64,000 nt of DNA from Caulifigura coniformis (GCF_007745175.1 NZ_CP036271.1:3980314-4044313), one strand, 5' to 3'. Shown: positions 18,644-28,028, counted from the stretch's first letter. Translations and numbers: made by a program. The notes: generated by a model from the letters alone, not told the origin.

Positions 18644-18996
18644 TGGAACAGGACCGCGCCTCGCTGTCACGCCCGAGGCTGCCCCAACAGCGCGGGGGAC
18701 GCCCGACACAGAAAAGTGCGACATTCCTGGCGCTGGTCGGCCTGCTGACGGCTGGCCTCGGATTCGCCGTCCTGGTGACGGCCGTCCTGACCGGCTTTGC
18801 CCCTGCCGCAATCGCCGTCGTCCTTTTGATTATGGCGACCGTCGCATTTCTCTTCGGAGGCCACTACCTGCTCTGGGGCATCTGGCTGGATCGCAACCTC
18901 TCCTCGAGCGGACAGTCGCCGCCGGTCGAGTTCTGGAAGCGGGCGCCGCTCCCACCGATGCCTCCGGAGATCATGGACGAACCGACCGACGGCTGA
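18643..18996 (+). CDS. Small two-helix membrane protein, unknown function
   Basis: 117 residues with a basic, polar N-terminus and two transmembrane helices (about 25-50, LALVGLLTAGLGFAVLVTAV; and 52-80, AAIAVVLLIMATVAFLFGG). It ends in a short Pro-rich tail. Its ATG shares one base with the stop of the SRPBCC gene (TGATG), so expression is coupled. No named family recognised. Confidence 0.75.
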   Translation: MEQDRASLSRPRLPQQRGGRPTQKSATFLALVGLLTAGLGFAVLVTAVLTGFAPAAIAVVLLIMATVAFLFGGHYLLWGIWLDRNLSSSGQSPPVEFWKRAPLPPMPPEIMDEPTDG

Positions 18997-19254
18997 ACCG
19001 TCCGGTTAATCCGGCTGCGACGGTTCTCGCGGACACCACTGCACGACCTCGAAGTGCAATGAGACGACCGCGTTGACCCTGACGGAACCGGCTTCCATAA
19101 TCGCGGGAAAGCCCTTCCAATCCTGCACGTTCCAGCGTGCACTGGTCGATGCACTGGAACTTCCGGGGCCGCAAGCCTTTCAACGACTCACTGTTCGGTA
19201 TCGCGTCCCGTCTTCCCCGCGACTCAACCCACCCTTCCCCTCATTGCCGCTGCC

Positions 19255-20379
19255 ATGCCGGACGCATACGCGTCGATGCTGCGTTATGCCGTCGGGAATG
19301 CCACGCCGATCCGCCTGTTGGTTCGCGAAGGGCAGGGGAAGCCGCGCGTCGTTGAAGTCGATTCTCCCTACTGCGTCATCGGACGCGCCCGCGATTGCGA
19401 AGTCGTCCTGACGGACGAAAAATGCGCCTTCCGGCACGGTTACCTGCAGGTGATCGGCGGCCGCCTCGCCTACATCGACCTCTTCTCCCCCACCGGCACA
19501 CACTGGGATGGCCCCCCCTTTCGCGGCTGGGTCAATGTCGCCCACCGCTTCCGCATCGGAGACACCTGGATTCAGGTCTTCGATGACGGCTGGACCGACG
19601 ATGACCTCAAGGCGCCGACCGAATTCCGACCGCGCCACGACTCTCGCCCCGAATACGGGGTGCTCCCCACGGTCGATCTGGAACTCCTCAACTCCTCCGC
19701 GCGGGGAGCCCAGTGGCCCATCAACCGCATTATCACCCTCGTCGGTCGGGATCAGCGCTGCCGCATCTGCTGCGCGGACGAACACATCTCGAAGGTCCAT
19801 TGCGCCTTCCTGCTGCTCCCCACTGGACTCTGGGTCATCGACCTCCTCGGAAAGACCGGCGTCAAGGTGGGCGGCGAACTCGTTCGCTCCTGCCTCATTG
19901 CGGCCGATGTCGAAATCGAGATCGGTCCTTACAAGATGAGGCCGACCTACCGCGTTGCCCAGCAGGCGGTCTTTGCTCCGCAGGTGGGACACGTCGGCGA
20001 TGCCGAGAAGGCGGAATTCCTCACCCGCCACAACCGGCTGTTCCTGGCCGAAGCGTATCTCGACACCCTCATCCTTTCGCCCGTCGGCAACCTGCCGCAC
20101 ATGAGCTACAAGGAGATTCACACCGAGAGCAGCCGGATTTCCGAACTGCAGTCCAATCACGGCTTCTCGAACTTCATCGTCGACTACAGCCACGCCCCCA
20201 TTCTCTCCTCGATGGTCTTCGATGCCATCATCGGCTTCTGCCGCGCAGCGACCGGCAAGGTGGCCATGTGTCACCTCTCCGAGGAAATCCGCGAAAGCGT
20301 CCGCAGCATGAACCTCGACCGCATCTGGCCCTGCGTCGAGTCGCGCGCCGAAGCGTTCTCACACGTCTACGCCCCGTGA
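19255..20379 (+). CDS. Tandem FHA-domain protein with C-terminal STAS-like domain
   Basis: 374 residues. FHA domain 1 spans about 18-110 (YCVIGRARDCEVVLTD, phosphate-contact Arg44, His61). FHA domain 2 spans about 138-235 (LVGRDQRCRICCADEHISKVHC, with Arg165, Ser179 and His182). Residues about 266-370 follow the STAS/anti-anti-sigma pattern (NFIVDYSHAPILSSMVFDA, then GKVAMCHLSEEIRESVR, MNLDRIW, ESRAEAF). FHA domains bind phosphothreonine peptides, so this looks like an adaptor linking Ser/Thr kinase output to a STAS-type partner switch. A second ATG at 19276 is possible. The GT4 gene starts 17 nt downstream, so the two probably form an operon. FHA calls are firm; the STAS call rests on pattern matching. 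Confidence 0.85.
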   Translation: MPDAYASMLRYAVGNATPIRLLVREGQGKPRVVEVDSPYCVIGRARDCEVVLTDEKCAFRHGYLQVIGGRLAYIDLFSPTGTHWDGPPFRGWVNVAHRFRIGDTWIQVFDDGWTDDDLKAPTEFRPRHDSRPEYGVLPTVDLELLNSSARGAQWPINRIITLVGRDQRCRICCADEHISKVHCAFLLLPTGLWVIDLLGKTGVKVGGELVRSCLIAADVEIEIGPYKMRPTYRVAQQAVFAPQVGHVGDAEKAEFLTRHNRLFLAEAYLDTLILSPVGNLPHMSYKEIHTESSRISELQSNHGFSNFIVDYSHAPILSSMVFDAIIGFCRAATGKVAMCHLSEEIRESVRSMNLDRIWPCVESRAEAFSHVYAP

Positions 20380-20395
20380 CGGGCTCGCTCACGAC

Positions 20396-21553
20396 ATGAA
20401 CGTCGTCCACGTCATCACCCGGCTGATCGTTGGCGGCGCGCAGGAAAACACGCTCCTCACCGTCGAAGAGCAGCATCGGGCCTGGAACGACAATGTCACG
20501 CTCGTGACCGGTCCGCCGCTCGGGCCGGAAGGCAGCCTCCTCGATCGGGCCCGCGGCGGCGGCTTTCCGGTGGTCGTCGTTGACGAACTCCGTCGGAACA
20601 TTGATCCCTCGAAGGACTGGAAGTCCTGGCGGACTCTCAAACGCCTGTTCCGCGAACTCAAGCCCGACATCGTCCACACCCACAGCTCGAAGGCCGGCAT
20701 CATCGGTCGCGCCGCGGCCCATGCGCTCGGCATCCCGGTAGTCCACACGATCCATGGCGCCGCGTTTCATTTCGGCCAGTCGCGATGGGCCTACAACCTC
20801 TATCGCCGTGCCGAACAATGGGCCGCACGGCGCACCGATCACTTCATCAGCGTCGCGGATGACATGACGGCCGAATACGTCGCCGCAGGAATCGCCTCGC
20901 CTGACCGCTTCACGACCGTCTACAGCGGCTTCGATGTCGAGCCGTTCCTCAATCCGGCCCGATCCCCCGCCCAGGTACGCGCCGCGTGGAACATCCCTGA
21001 CGACGCCGTGATCGTTGGAAAGATCGGCCGGCTATTCCCGCTGAAAGGGCACGAGTTCGTCATCGCGGCCGCCCCGGAAATCATCAGGCGCTGCCCGAAT
21101 GCGTACTTCGTGCTCGTCGGCGACGGCATCCTGCGGGAGGAATATGAACGCCGGATCCAGCAGGCCGGGATTGCCGACCGCTTCCGGTTCACCGGCCTCG
21201 TCCGTCCCGAGGAGATTCCAGATCTCCTTCCCGGGATGGATCTCCTCGTCCACACCAGCCAGTGGGAAGGCCTGGCCCGCGTGTTGCCTCAGGCGCTCAT
21301 CGCCGGCCGCGCTGTCGTCAGCTTCGATGTCGGTGGCGCCCGCGAAGTGGTGATCCCCGGGCAGACCGGCTGCCTCATCCCGCGCGACGACACCGCCTCC
21401 CTGATCGATGCCGTCTGCCACCTGATCAACGATCCCGCGGAGCGCCTCCGCTTCGGAACCGAGGGGCGTCGACGCTTCACCGACCAGTTTCGCTACCAGA
21501 CGATGACCCGCAGGATCCGCGAGGTCTACGCCCGCGTCCTCGCCGCGAACTGA
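20396..21553 (+). CDS. Glycosyltransferase family 4
   Basis: 385 residues, GT-B fold. The N-terminal domain opens HVITRLIVGGAQENTLLTVE, a characteristic GT4 start with the GGAQ acceptor-side loop. The C-terminal Rossmann domain shows VGKIGRLFPLKGHEFVIAAA, YFVLVGDGILREEYE and the nucleotide-sugar motif HTSQWEGLARVLPQALIAGR with the catalytic Glu. It likely transfers a sugar from a nucleotide donor to a lipid or polysaccharide on the cytoplasmic face. The acceptor is unknown, and no polysaccharide cluster surrounds it. It follows the FHA-STAS gene closely. Confidence 0.93.
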   Translation: MNVVHVITRLIVGGAQENTLLTVEEQHRAWNDNVTLVTGPPLGPEGSLLDRARGGGFPVVVVDELRRNIDPSKDWKSWRTLKRLFRELKPDIVHTHSSKAGIIGRAAAHALGIPVVHTIHGAAFHFGQSRWAYNLYRRAEQWAARRTDHFISVADDMTAEYVAAGIASPDRFTTVYSGFDVEPFLNPARSPAQVRAAWNIPDDAVIVGKIGRLFPLKGHEFVIAAAPEIIRRCPNAYFVLVGDGILREEYERRIQQAGIADRFRFTGLVRPEEIPDLLPGMDLLVHTSQWEGLARVLPQALIAGRAVVSFDVGGAREVVIPGQTGCLIPRDDTASLIDAVCHLINDPAERLRFGTEGRRRFTDQFRYQTMTRRIREVYARVLAAN

Positions 21554-21915
21554 CACCCGCGGCCCGCCTTCTCGCTCGCCCGCCTCCGCTCTCGCCACGG
21601 CCGATCCTGCAGACGCCTTCCAGGCGAATCGCCGCCGGGCTTCCTCGCTTGCCCAGTCTCTCCGCTTCTCCAGCCCTCGTCGCCAGCGGCTCGGAAATTC
21701 CCTCAGATCCCGCACACTTTGACCGGATGGAACAACCCGCGCGGCCGATAACTCTCATACGACCGATTTTATCGGAACCGGTTCAGAATTTGCGCAGTCG
21801 GTCTGTGCTCGTTTGACCGGAGTTCGCACCGTCGGGCGGATGGATGCGTATGAGCAGTCACGAGCGGACAACTCGCACCCCACGTGGATTCCTCTCCGGA
21901 AAGGGAGCGTCCCTG
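21554..21915. promoter_or_regulatory. Upstream region of the outer-membrane barrel gene
   Basis: No gene is supported here. A small AT-richer hairpin, CCGAT/ATCGG with loop TTT, lies at 21763-21775, in a stretch (about 21740-21800) that is less GC-rich than its surroundings and may contain the promoter of the BBP7 gene. TTGACC at 21719-21724 is a possible -35, but the best nearby -10 candidate (GATAACT from 21747) is spaced too widely at 22 nt. Confidence 0.3.
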
Positions 21916-23226
21916 ATGGCGGTTTTCAGCGGCGCTGCCCGGCGGGCCTCTGCCTGCCTGACGGCCTTCGTCTGCATGACGCAAGGCGCGGCTTTTGCGC
22001 AGTACCCTAATCCCAATTACAGCTATCTCCCCTATCCGACGCCGCACCCTTACGCGCCGGCGCAGCCGCTACCGGCCCCCTGCGAACAGCCAGTCCCGAG
22101 ACTCGTCCCGGATGACGGATTCTTCTACGACAGCGATGCGCAGATCGACCTCGTGATCCGCGAGACGATTCGCGGCACCTACATGCGGCTCGAGTACCTC
22201 GGCTGGGATATCCAGGAACCCGGGAACAACCTGCTCGGAGTCAACATCGCCGGCGTCGCCAATCCGCGTGACCCCTTCCTTGTGCAGACCGCTTCCGGCA
22301 GCGTCGGAGTCGCCGAGTCGCTCAGCACCGACCGCGTCGACTTCCAGGAAATCAACGGCATCCGCGGCACCGTCGGCATCCCCTTCGAGTACGGAACTCT
22401 CGAAGGCAGCTTCTGGGGCCTCGCGGAAGGTTCCCACACCATCGAAGACCGTCCCTTCCTCCGGGACAACAGCGCCGTCAGTCCGCGATTCATCGCGATC
22501 GGCCTCATGACGAACGGACAGGTCGGTGACCGCGTCCTGCTCTTCGATCAGTCGTTCTCCGCCGACTACAGCGCCTCTGCGTGGGGCAGCGACGTCAACT
22601 TCCTCTACGCCGCCAAGAACCCCCGCCTCGGGCTCGGCTTCCAGCCCCTCGCCGGCTTCCGCTTCCTGAACTACGACGAATCGCTCTCGATGCGCGGCGT
22701 CTTCGACAACAGCTCGGGCGCTTACACCGATTTCGGCATCATCGCCGATCCCTACGAGTCCCGCATCCGATCGGAAGTCAACAACAACGTCTACGCCCTG
22801 CAGGTCGGCTTCAAGGCCGACTTCAAGCACCAGTTCTTCTCTCTGGCCTTCGAGCCCAAGCTCGCCTTCGGTGCCAACGACTACTCGACCCGCGTCACGA
22901 CGAACGATCTCCGGTCCTTCGACGATCCGACGCTCGATCCCGGGCCGAACGACATCGATGACCCCGCCACGAACTCCACCACCGGCCGCACCGTCTTCTC
23001 GCCGACGATCGACCTGGGCTTCTCCGCCAAGGTCCATCTCTCCGAGTGGTTCCACGTCCGGGCCGGCTACAACTTTATCTGGACCGGAAACCTCGCTCGG
23101 GCCGACCGCGCCATCAACTACAACGACATCAGCATCGCCGATCCGCCGGCCGTCACAGCCCGCCAGCGCACCGATTCCATCCTGATCCAGGGCTTCTCGA
23201 TCGGCGGCGAAATCATCCTGCCGTAA
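21916..23226 (+). CDS. BBP7-family outer-membrane beta-barrel protein
   Basis: 436 residues from the ATG at 21916, chosen because GGGAG lies about 10 nt upstream and a clean signal peptide follows (MAVFSGAARRASACLTAFVC to AAFAQ). An ATG at 21844 would add 24 charged residues. The mature protein has a Pro/Tyr-rich linker, then alternating-residue beta strands. GTYMRLEYLGWDIQ, GIPFEYGTLEGSFWGLA, NPRLGLGFQPLAGFRFLNYD and a final VRAGYNFIWTGNLARAD match the BBP7-like porin family of planctomycetes. Likely an abundant outer-membrane protein. A double hairpin follows the stop. Confidence 0.9.
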   Translation: MAVFSGAARRASACLTAFVCMTQGAAFAQYPNPNYSYLPYPTPHPYAPAQPLPAPCEQPVPRLVPDDGFFYDSDAQIDLVIRETIRGTYMRLEYLGWDIQEPGNNLLGVNIAGVANPRDPFLVQTASGSVGVAESLSTDRVDFQEINGIRGTVGIPFEYGTLEGSFWGLAEGSHTIEDRPFLRDNSAVSPRFIAIGLMTNGQVGDRVLLFDQSFSADYSASAWGSDVNFLYAAKNPRLGLGFQPLAGFRFLNYDESLSMRGVFDNSSGAYTDFGIIADPYESRIRSEVNNNVYALQVGFKADFKHQFFSLAFEPKLAFGANDYSTRVTTNDLRSFDDPTLDPGPNDIDDPATNSTTGRTVFSPTIDLGFSAKVHLSEWFHVRAGYNFIWTGNLARADRAINYNDISIADPPAVTARQRTDSILIQGFSIGGEIILP

Positions 23227-23238
23227 CCGCTGCGCCAG

Positions 23239-23299
23239 GGAAGGGGAGCATCTCGCGCCCCTTCCAGTCGCGGCCCGGCCCTGCCGCTCCGGCAGGGCC
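23239..23299 (+). terminator. Double hairpin after the BBP7 gene
   Basis: Two perfect stems lie immediately after the stop at 23226. The first is GGAAGGGG/CCCCTTCC with an 11-nt loop (23239-23265). The second is GGCCCTGCCG/CGGCAGGGCC with loop CTC (23277-23299). No T-run follows, so termination may need Rho, or the stems may protect an abundant mRNA from 3' decay. Confidence 0.65.
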
Positions 23300-23375
23300 C
23301 GCTGGCCTCCCGCCATCGCAGTTCATAACGTGTGCGCCGCTCGCGCACCGTGAACCTCAACTGCGATCCGCCCCG

Positions 23376-24758
23376 ATGCCAGTCCCTGCTTCCGCCGCCT
23401 TCGCGGACACCGAGGAACTCTCCCGCGGACTCGCCTCCGGCGAATGGACCTCCGTCGAACTCGCGAAGTTCTTCCTCGAGCGCTGCCGCACACACGGCCC
23501 GCGCCTGAACGCCCTCGCCACGCTCCTCGAAAACGAAGCTCTCGCGGCGGCCGAAAAATCCGACGACGACCGACGCGCCGGAAAAATCCGCGGCCCGCTG
23601 CATGGAATCCCGTTCGGCGCCAAGGACCTGCTTGCGTTTCCCGGCCATCCCACCACCTGGGGCGCGGCCCCCTATCGCGATCGCGCCATTGATCAGGAAG
23701 CGACCGTCCTCAAGCAACTCCGTGATGCCGGCGCGGTCCTGATCGCCAAGCTGTCGATGGTCGAGATCGCCGGCGGCATGGGGTACACCTCGGCCGAGGC
23801 CGCGTTCAATGGTCCCGGGCGAAATCCGTGGAAAACGGATCGCTGGTCGGGAGGCTCCTCCAGCGGTAGCGGGTCCGCTGTCGCCGCCGGCCTGGTTCCC
23901 TTCGCCATCGGCTCCGAAACCTGGGGCTCCATCACCAGCCCCGCCGGAAACTGCGGCGTGACAGGCCTCCGCCCGACCTACGACACCGTCAGCCGCGACG
24001 GCGCCATGGTCCTTTCGTGGACAATGGACAAGGTCGGCCCGCTCGCCCGCACCGCGCGCGACGCCGCGAAGGTCCTCCAGGCCATCCGCCTTCCAGAACT
24101 TCCGCCAATCCCTGCGGGAGTCGACCTCAAAACCCGCCGCGCCAGAATCGGAGTCCTTCGGAACGCCGCCGATAAATGTCAGCCCGAAGTCGCAGCCAAC
24201 TATGAAGCCTCGCTCACGCTGCTTCGCGATTTCGCCGACATCGAGGAGGTCGAGCTCCCCGATCTCCCGTACAACGCCGTCGCCGACATGGTGATCGCCT
24301 GCGAGGCTGCGGCCGCTCACGAAGATCTCATCGATTCCGGGCAGGTGGCCAACCTCACGCACCCGGACGACAAATGGCGGGTCTATCCCGACCTCATGAT
24401 CCCCGCGGTCGATTACATCCGCGCGATGCGCGTCCGCACCGTCATGATCCGCCAGTTCGGCGAGTTTCTGCAGCGATTCGACGCCGTGGCGACTCCCACC
24501 CTTCCCACCGTCAGCTGCCCTGTTGACGTGCGGTTCTCCGTCTGGGGGAAGGGGTTCGAGTTGTCGCAGATCAGCGCCGCCTCGAATCTCACGGGGGCTC
24601 CGGCCATCACGATTCCCAACGGTTTCGGGGCCGACCACCTTCCGACGGGCCTCCAGCTCGTCGCCGCCGTCCATCGCGAGCAGTCGCTCGTCAACCTGGC
24701 CGCCGCCGTTCAGGAGCGAACCCGCTGGCATCGGGAATCGCCGCCCGAGTTCGCGTAG
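23376..24758 (+). CDS. Amidase-signature enzyme
   Basis: 460 residues from the ATG at 23376; the open frame continues upstream into the barrel gene but is not plausible there. The Ser-Ser-Lys triad of the amidase signature family is visible: Lys83 in FGAKDLL, the cis-serine in SGGSSSGSGSA (159-167), and nucleophile Ser185 in GSETWGSITSPAG. The residue before Gly-Ser is Trp183, where most members have Gly (TGGS). Substrate unknown. GatA is an alternative name but unlikely, because no gatB/gatC is nearby and asnS is present. Codon use and base composition match the neighbours. Confidence 0.88.
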   Translation: MPVPASAAFADTEELSRGLASGEWTSVELAKFFLERCRTHGPRLNALATLLENEALAAAEKSDDDRRAGKIRGPLHGIPFGAKDLLAFPGHPTTWGAAPYRDRAIDQEATVLKQLRDAGAVLIAKLSMVEIAGGMGYTSAEAAFNGPGRNPWKTDRWSGGSSSGSGSAVAAGLVPFAIGSETWGSITSPAGNCGVTGLRPTYDTVSRDGAMVLSWTMDKVGPLARTARDAAKVLQAIRLPELPPIPAGVDLKTRRARIGVLRNAADKCQPEVAANYEASLTLLRDFADIEEVELPDLPYNAVADMVIACEAAAAHEDLIDSGQVANLTHPDDKWRVYPDLMIPAVDYIRAMRVRTVMIRQFGEFLQRFDAVATPTLPTVSCPVDVRFSVWGKGFELSQISAASNLTGAPAITIPNGFGADHLPTGLQLVAAVHREQSLVNLAAAVQERTRWHRESPPEFA

Positions 24759-24847
24759 GTCGTCCGGACGCACCCGGGCGGCAACTCCCGTTGACCCCGC
24801 CCGTCGTTTTCCGGGATACCTCCGCCACCCGAACTTCAGGTGGACGC

Positions 24848-25108
24848 ATGCCCAATTCGCACCCTCTCCGTTCCGCCTCATCCTGGACGCGGCTTCTTCT
24901 CGCGGCGCTCGGGCTGACCCTCTTCGCACTGGGCATTTCCGGATTTCTCTCGGCCATCCTCAACGCCGCCGGCGATGGCGTCGGCAGCCGGGCGTTTTCC
25001 GGCCTGAAGGGCGGATTGGCGTGGCTGGCCGCGGGGGAGTGCATCGGCATGCTTCTCCTGCTCGCGATTCGGCTGGAATGGGATCCCCGTCGAGCGGTTT
25101 CGGAGTAA
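24848..25108 (+). CDS. Small two-helix membrane protein, unknown function
   Basis: 86 residues from the ATG at 24848 with AGGTGG upstream; a longer in-frame start at 24791 is less likely. Two transmembrane helices (about 14-40, LLLAALGLTLFALGISGFL; and 55-73, LAWLAAGECIGMLLLLA) end in a short charged tail. It sits between the amidase and aceE on the same strand. No family recognised. Confidence 0.6.
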   Translation: MPNSHPLRSASSWTRLLLAALGLTLFALGISGFLSAILNAAGDGVGSRAFSGLKGGLAWLAAGECIGMLLLLAIRLEWDPRRAVSE

Positions 25109-25283
25109 TGGCGGGGCTCCTCCGGCAAGGTTTTCCGCTGCTTCGGACGGCCGATTCTCACGCCGAGGGTCGACCTAGCCTCATCGGTCAGGCCTGCTAG
25201 AATCCGGACGCACGACGGAGGACGGCCCGCGCGGCGAGTGCGCTCGCGGGTCGCCGTTCGGCTATTGCGCAGGAGAATGTCTG

Positions 25284-28004
25284 ATGTCTGTTGAAGATGC
25301 GGTAGATGGCGCCCTCCACGGGATCGATCCGAGTGAGCTCAACGACTGGTTTGAGTCTCTTGAAGATGTCCTCCACCGTTACGGCCCGGAACGCACCCAG
25401 CAACTGCTGGTGAATCTCAGCGAACGCGCCTACCTGCGCGGCGTCATGATGCCGTTCTCGGCCACCACGCCGTACATCAACACCATCGCCACCGAGGATC
25501 AGCCCCGCTATCCCGGCAACCGCGAGATCGAACGCCGAATCAAGAGCATCATTCGCTGGAATGCGCTCGCGATGGTGCTCCGCGCCAACAAGAAGACCAA
25601 GGCCGGCGGGGCCGTGGGCGGTCACATTTCGACCTATGCGTCCTCAGCGACGCTGTACGAAATCGGCTTCAACCACTTCTTCCACGCCAAGACCGCCGAT
25701 CACACCGGCGACATGGTCTACTTCCAGGGCCATGCTTCACCCGGCATGTACTCCCGCGCCTTCCTCGAAGGTCGGCTGAGCGAATCGCATCTCGAAAACT
25801 TCCGCCAGGAAACGACCCGCGGCACGGGCCTCTCGTCCTATCCGCACCCCTGGCTGATGGAAGACTTCTGGCAGTTCCCGACGGTCTCCATGGGACTCGG
25901 CCCGATCTGCTCGATCTATCACGCCCGGTTCCTCCGTTACATGGAGCACCGCGGCCTGCTCGATACCTCGAAGTCCCGCGTCTGGGCCTTCCTCGGCGAC
26001 GGCGAAATCGATGAGCCCGAATCGCTCGGCGCCATCACGCTCGCCTCCCGCGAAAAGCTCGACAACCTCACCTGGGTCGTGAACTGCAACCTGCAGCGGC
26101 TCGATGGTCCGGTCCGCGGCAACGGCAAGATCATCCAGGAACTCGAAGGTGCCTTCCGCGGCGCCGGCTGGAACGTCATCAAGGTCGTCTGGGGCGGAGA
26201 CTGGGATTCGCTTCTCGCCAAAGACCCCGAAGGCAAGCTCGTCCGCCGGATGGGTGAAGTCGTCGACGGCCAGTACCAGAAGTACGTCGTCTCCGACGGC
26301 GCCTACATCCGCGACCACTTCTTCGGAACCGATCCCGATCTGCTCGAAATCGTCGACAACCTGACCGACGAGCAGCTCCAGAACCTCCGCCGCGGCGGCC
26401 ACGACCCTGAGAAGGTGTTCGCCGCCTATCACTCGGCCGTCAATCACAAGGGCGCCCCGACCGTCATCCTCGTGAAGACGATCAAGGGCTACGGAGTGGC
26501 TGAAGCCGAAGGCAAGAACATCGCGCACAACGCGAAGACCTTCGACAAGGACTCGTCCGTCAAGAAGTTCCGCGACCGCTTCGGCGTTCCGATCTCCGAT
26601 GCGGATCTCGACAAGCTCCCCTTCTACCGGCCGGCCGAAGACAGCCAGGAAATGGCCTACCTCCGCGCCCGTCGCGAACAGCTTGGGGGCTATCTGCCCG
26701 AGCGCAAGCCGACGACCGAGAAGCTTGATGTGCCGGCGATTGACGATAAGGCTTTCGCCCGCCAGCTGAAGCCGAACGAAGGAACGCATGCCTCCACGAC
26801 ACAGGCCTACGGAGCGATCCTCCAGGGCCTGATGCGCAACAAGGCGATCGGCAAGTACATCGTGCCGATCATTCCGGACGAAGCCCGCACGTTCGGCATG
26901 GAGTCGTTCTTCAGCACGTTCGGCATCTACTCCAGCAAGGGCCAGCTCTACGAGCCGGTCGACAAGCTGCTGCCGGACGGCTCGCCGAGCCTGATGTACT
27001 ACAAGGAAGCCACCGACGGCCAGGTCCTCGAAGAGGGCATCAACGAAGCCGGCGCGATGGGTTCCTTCGTCGCCGCGGGAACGGCCTACGCCAACCTTGG
27101 CGTGCAGATGATCCCGTTCTACATCTACTACTCGATGTTCGGGTTCCAGCGCGTCGGCGACCTCATCTGGCTCGCCGCCGATTCCCGCTGCAAAGGCTTC
27201 CTCGTCGGCGGGACGTCCGGACGGACGACGCTGAACGGCGAAGGCCTCCAGCACGAAGATGGCCACAGCCAGGTCGTAGCCAGCACGGTCCCCACGATCG
27301 TCGCATACGACCCGGCCTACGCCTACGAATTGGCGGTCATCATCCAGGATGGTCTCCGCCGGATGTACGCCGAGAACGAGAACATCTTCTTCTACCTCTC
27401 GGTCTACAACGAAGCGATCGATCAGCCCGTGATGCCCGAAGGCGTCAACGAAGGCATCCTCCGCGGGATGTACAAGCTGAAGGGCACCGATTCGGCTCAG
27501 GGGCAGGTGAAGCGGCCGCAGCTGTTCGGCAGCGGCACGATCCTCCCCGGAGTCATCAAGGCCCAGTCGATCCTGAAGGAGAAGTACGGGATCGGGACGG
27601 ACGTGTGGTCGGTGACGAGCTACAACGAGCTCAGCCGCGACGCGATGGCCGCCACCCGCTGGAACCGCCTGCATCCGACCGAAGCTCCGAAGAAGAGCTA
27701 CATCGAAACGCAGCTGGCCGGTGCGGAAGGCCCGTTCATCTCCGCCAGCGACAACATCCGCGCCTGGGCCGATCAGGTTCGCGAGTGGGTCCCGGGGACG
27801 TACACGGTGCTCGGAACTGATGGCTTCGGCCGGTCGGACACCCGCCCGACCCTCCGCCGCCACTTCGAGATTGATGCCGAATGCACCGTCTACGCCACGC
27901 TCCACGCGCTGGCCCACGACGGAGCCTTCGACAAGGCCCGCCTGCCGGAAGTCATCAAGGAACTCGGCATCGACCCCGAAAAGGTCGATCCCCGGACAGC
28001 CTGA
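25284..28004 (+). CDS. aceE: Pyruvate dehydrogenase E1 component, homodimeric type
   Basis: Thiamine-diphosphate-dependent decarboxylation of pyruvate, first step of the pyruvate dehydrogenase complex. The 906-residue length and layout are those of the homodimeric E1 of proteobacteria and actinobacteria, not the alpha2beta2 form. The ThDP motif begins GDGEIDEPESLGAI (residues about 236-249) and closes about 25 residues later at VVNCNLQRLDGPVRG. AGGAG sits upstream of the ATG, and TAGAAT at 25198-25203 is a possible -10. No E2 or E3 gene is adjacent, and a strong hairpin ends the unit, so aceE is transcribed alone here. Confidence 0.97.
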   Translation: MSVEDAVDGALHGIDPSELNDWFESLEDVLHRYGPERTQQLLVNLSERAYLRGVMMPFSATTPYINTIATEDQPRYPGNREIERRIKSIIRWNALAMVLRANKKTKAGGAVGGHISTYASSATLYEIGFNHFFHAKTADHTGDMVYFQGHASPGMYSRAFLEGRLSESHLENFRQETTRGTGLSSYPHPWLMEDFWQFPTVSMGLGPICSIYHARFLRYMEHRGLLDTSKSRVWAFLGDGEIDEPESLGAITLASREKLDNLTWVVNCNLQRLDGPVRGNGKIIQELEGAFRGAGWNVIKVVWGGDWDSLLAKDPEGKLVRRMGEVVDGQYQKYVVSDGAYIRDHFFGTDPDLLEIVDNLTDEQLQNLRRGGHDPEKVFAAYHSAVNHKGAPTVILVKTIKGYGVAEAEGKNIAHNAKTFDKDSSVKKFRDRFGVPISDADLDKLPFYRPAEDSQEMAYLRARREQLGGYLPERKPTTEKLDVPAIDDKAFARQLKPNEGTHASTTQAYGAILQGLMRNKAIGKYIVPIIPDEARTFGMESFFSTFGIYSSKGQLYEPVDKLLPDGSPSLMYYKEATDGQVLEEGINEAGAMGSFVAAGTAYANLGVQMIPFYIYYSMFGFQRVGDLIWLAADSRCKGFLVGGTSGRTTLNGEGLQHEDGHSQVVASTVPTIVAYDPAYAYELAVIIQDGLRRMYAENENIFFYLSVYNEAIDQPVMPEGVNEGILRGMYKLKGTDSAQGQVKRPQLFGSGTILPGVIKAQSILKEKYGIGTDVWSVTSYNELSRDAMAATRWNRLHPTEAPKKSYIETQLAGAEGPFISASDNIRAWADQVREWVPGTYTVLGTDGFGRSDTRPTLRRHFEIDAECTVYATLHALAHDGAFDKARLPEVIKELGIDPEKVDPRTA

Positions 28005-28028
28005 CCCGCATCGATCGATTCGCACCTC

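Noticed and set aside
23376-24758. Naming the amidase gatA
   Set aside because: No gatB or gatC is adjacent, asnS is present, and the nucleophile region departs from GatA.
22069-24929. Long minus-strand frames (22069-23316 and 23118-24929) opposite the barrel and amidase genes
   Set aside because: Both run antisense to recognisable proteins and carry no motif.
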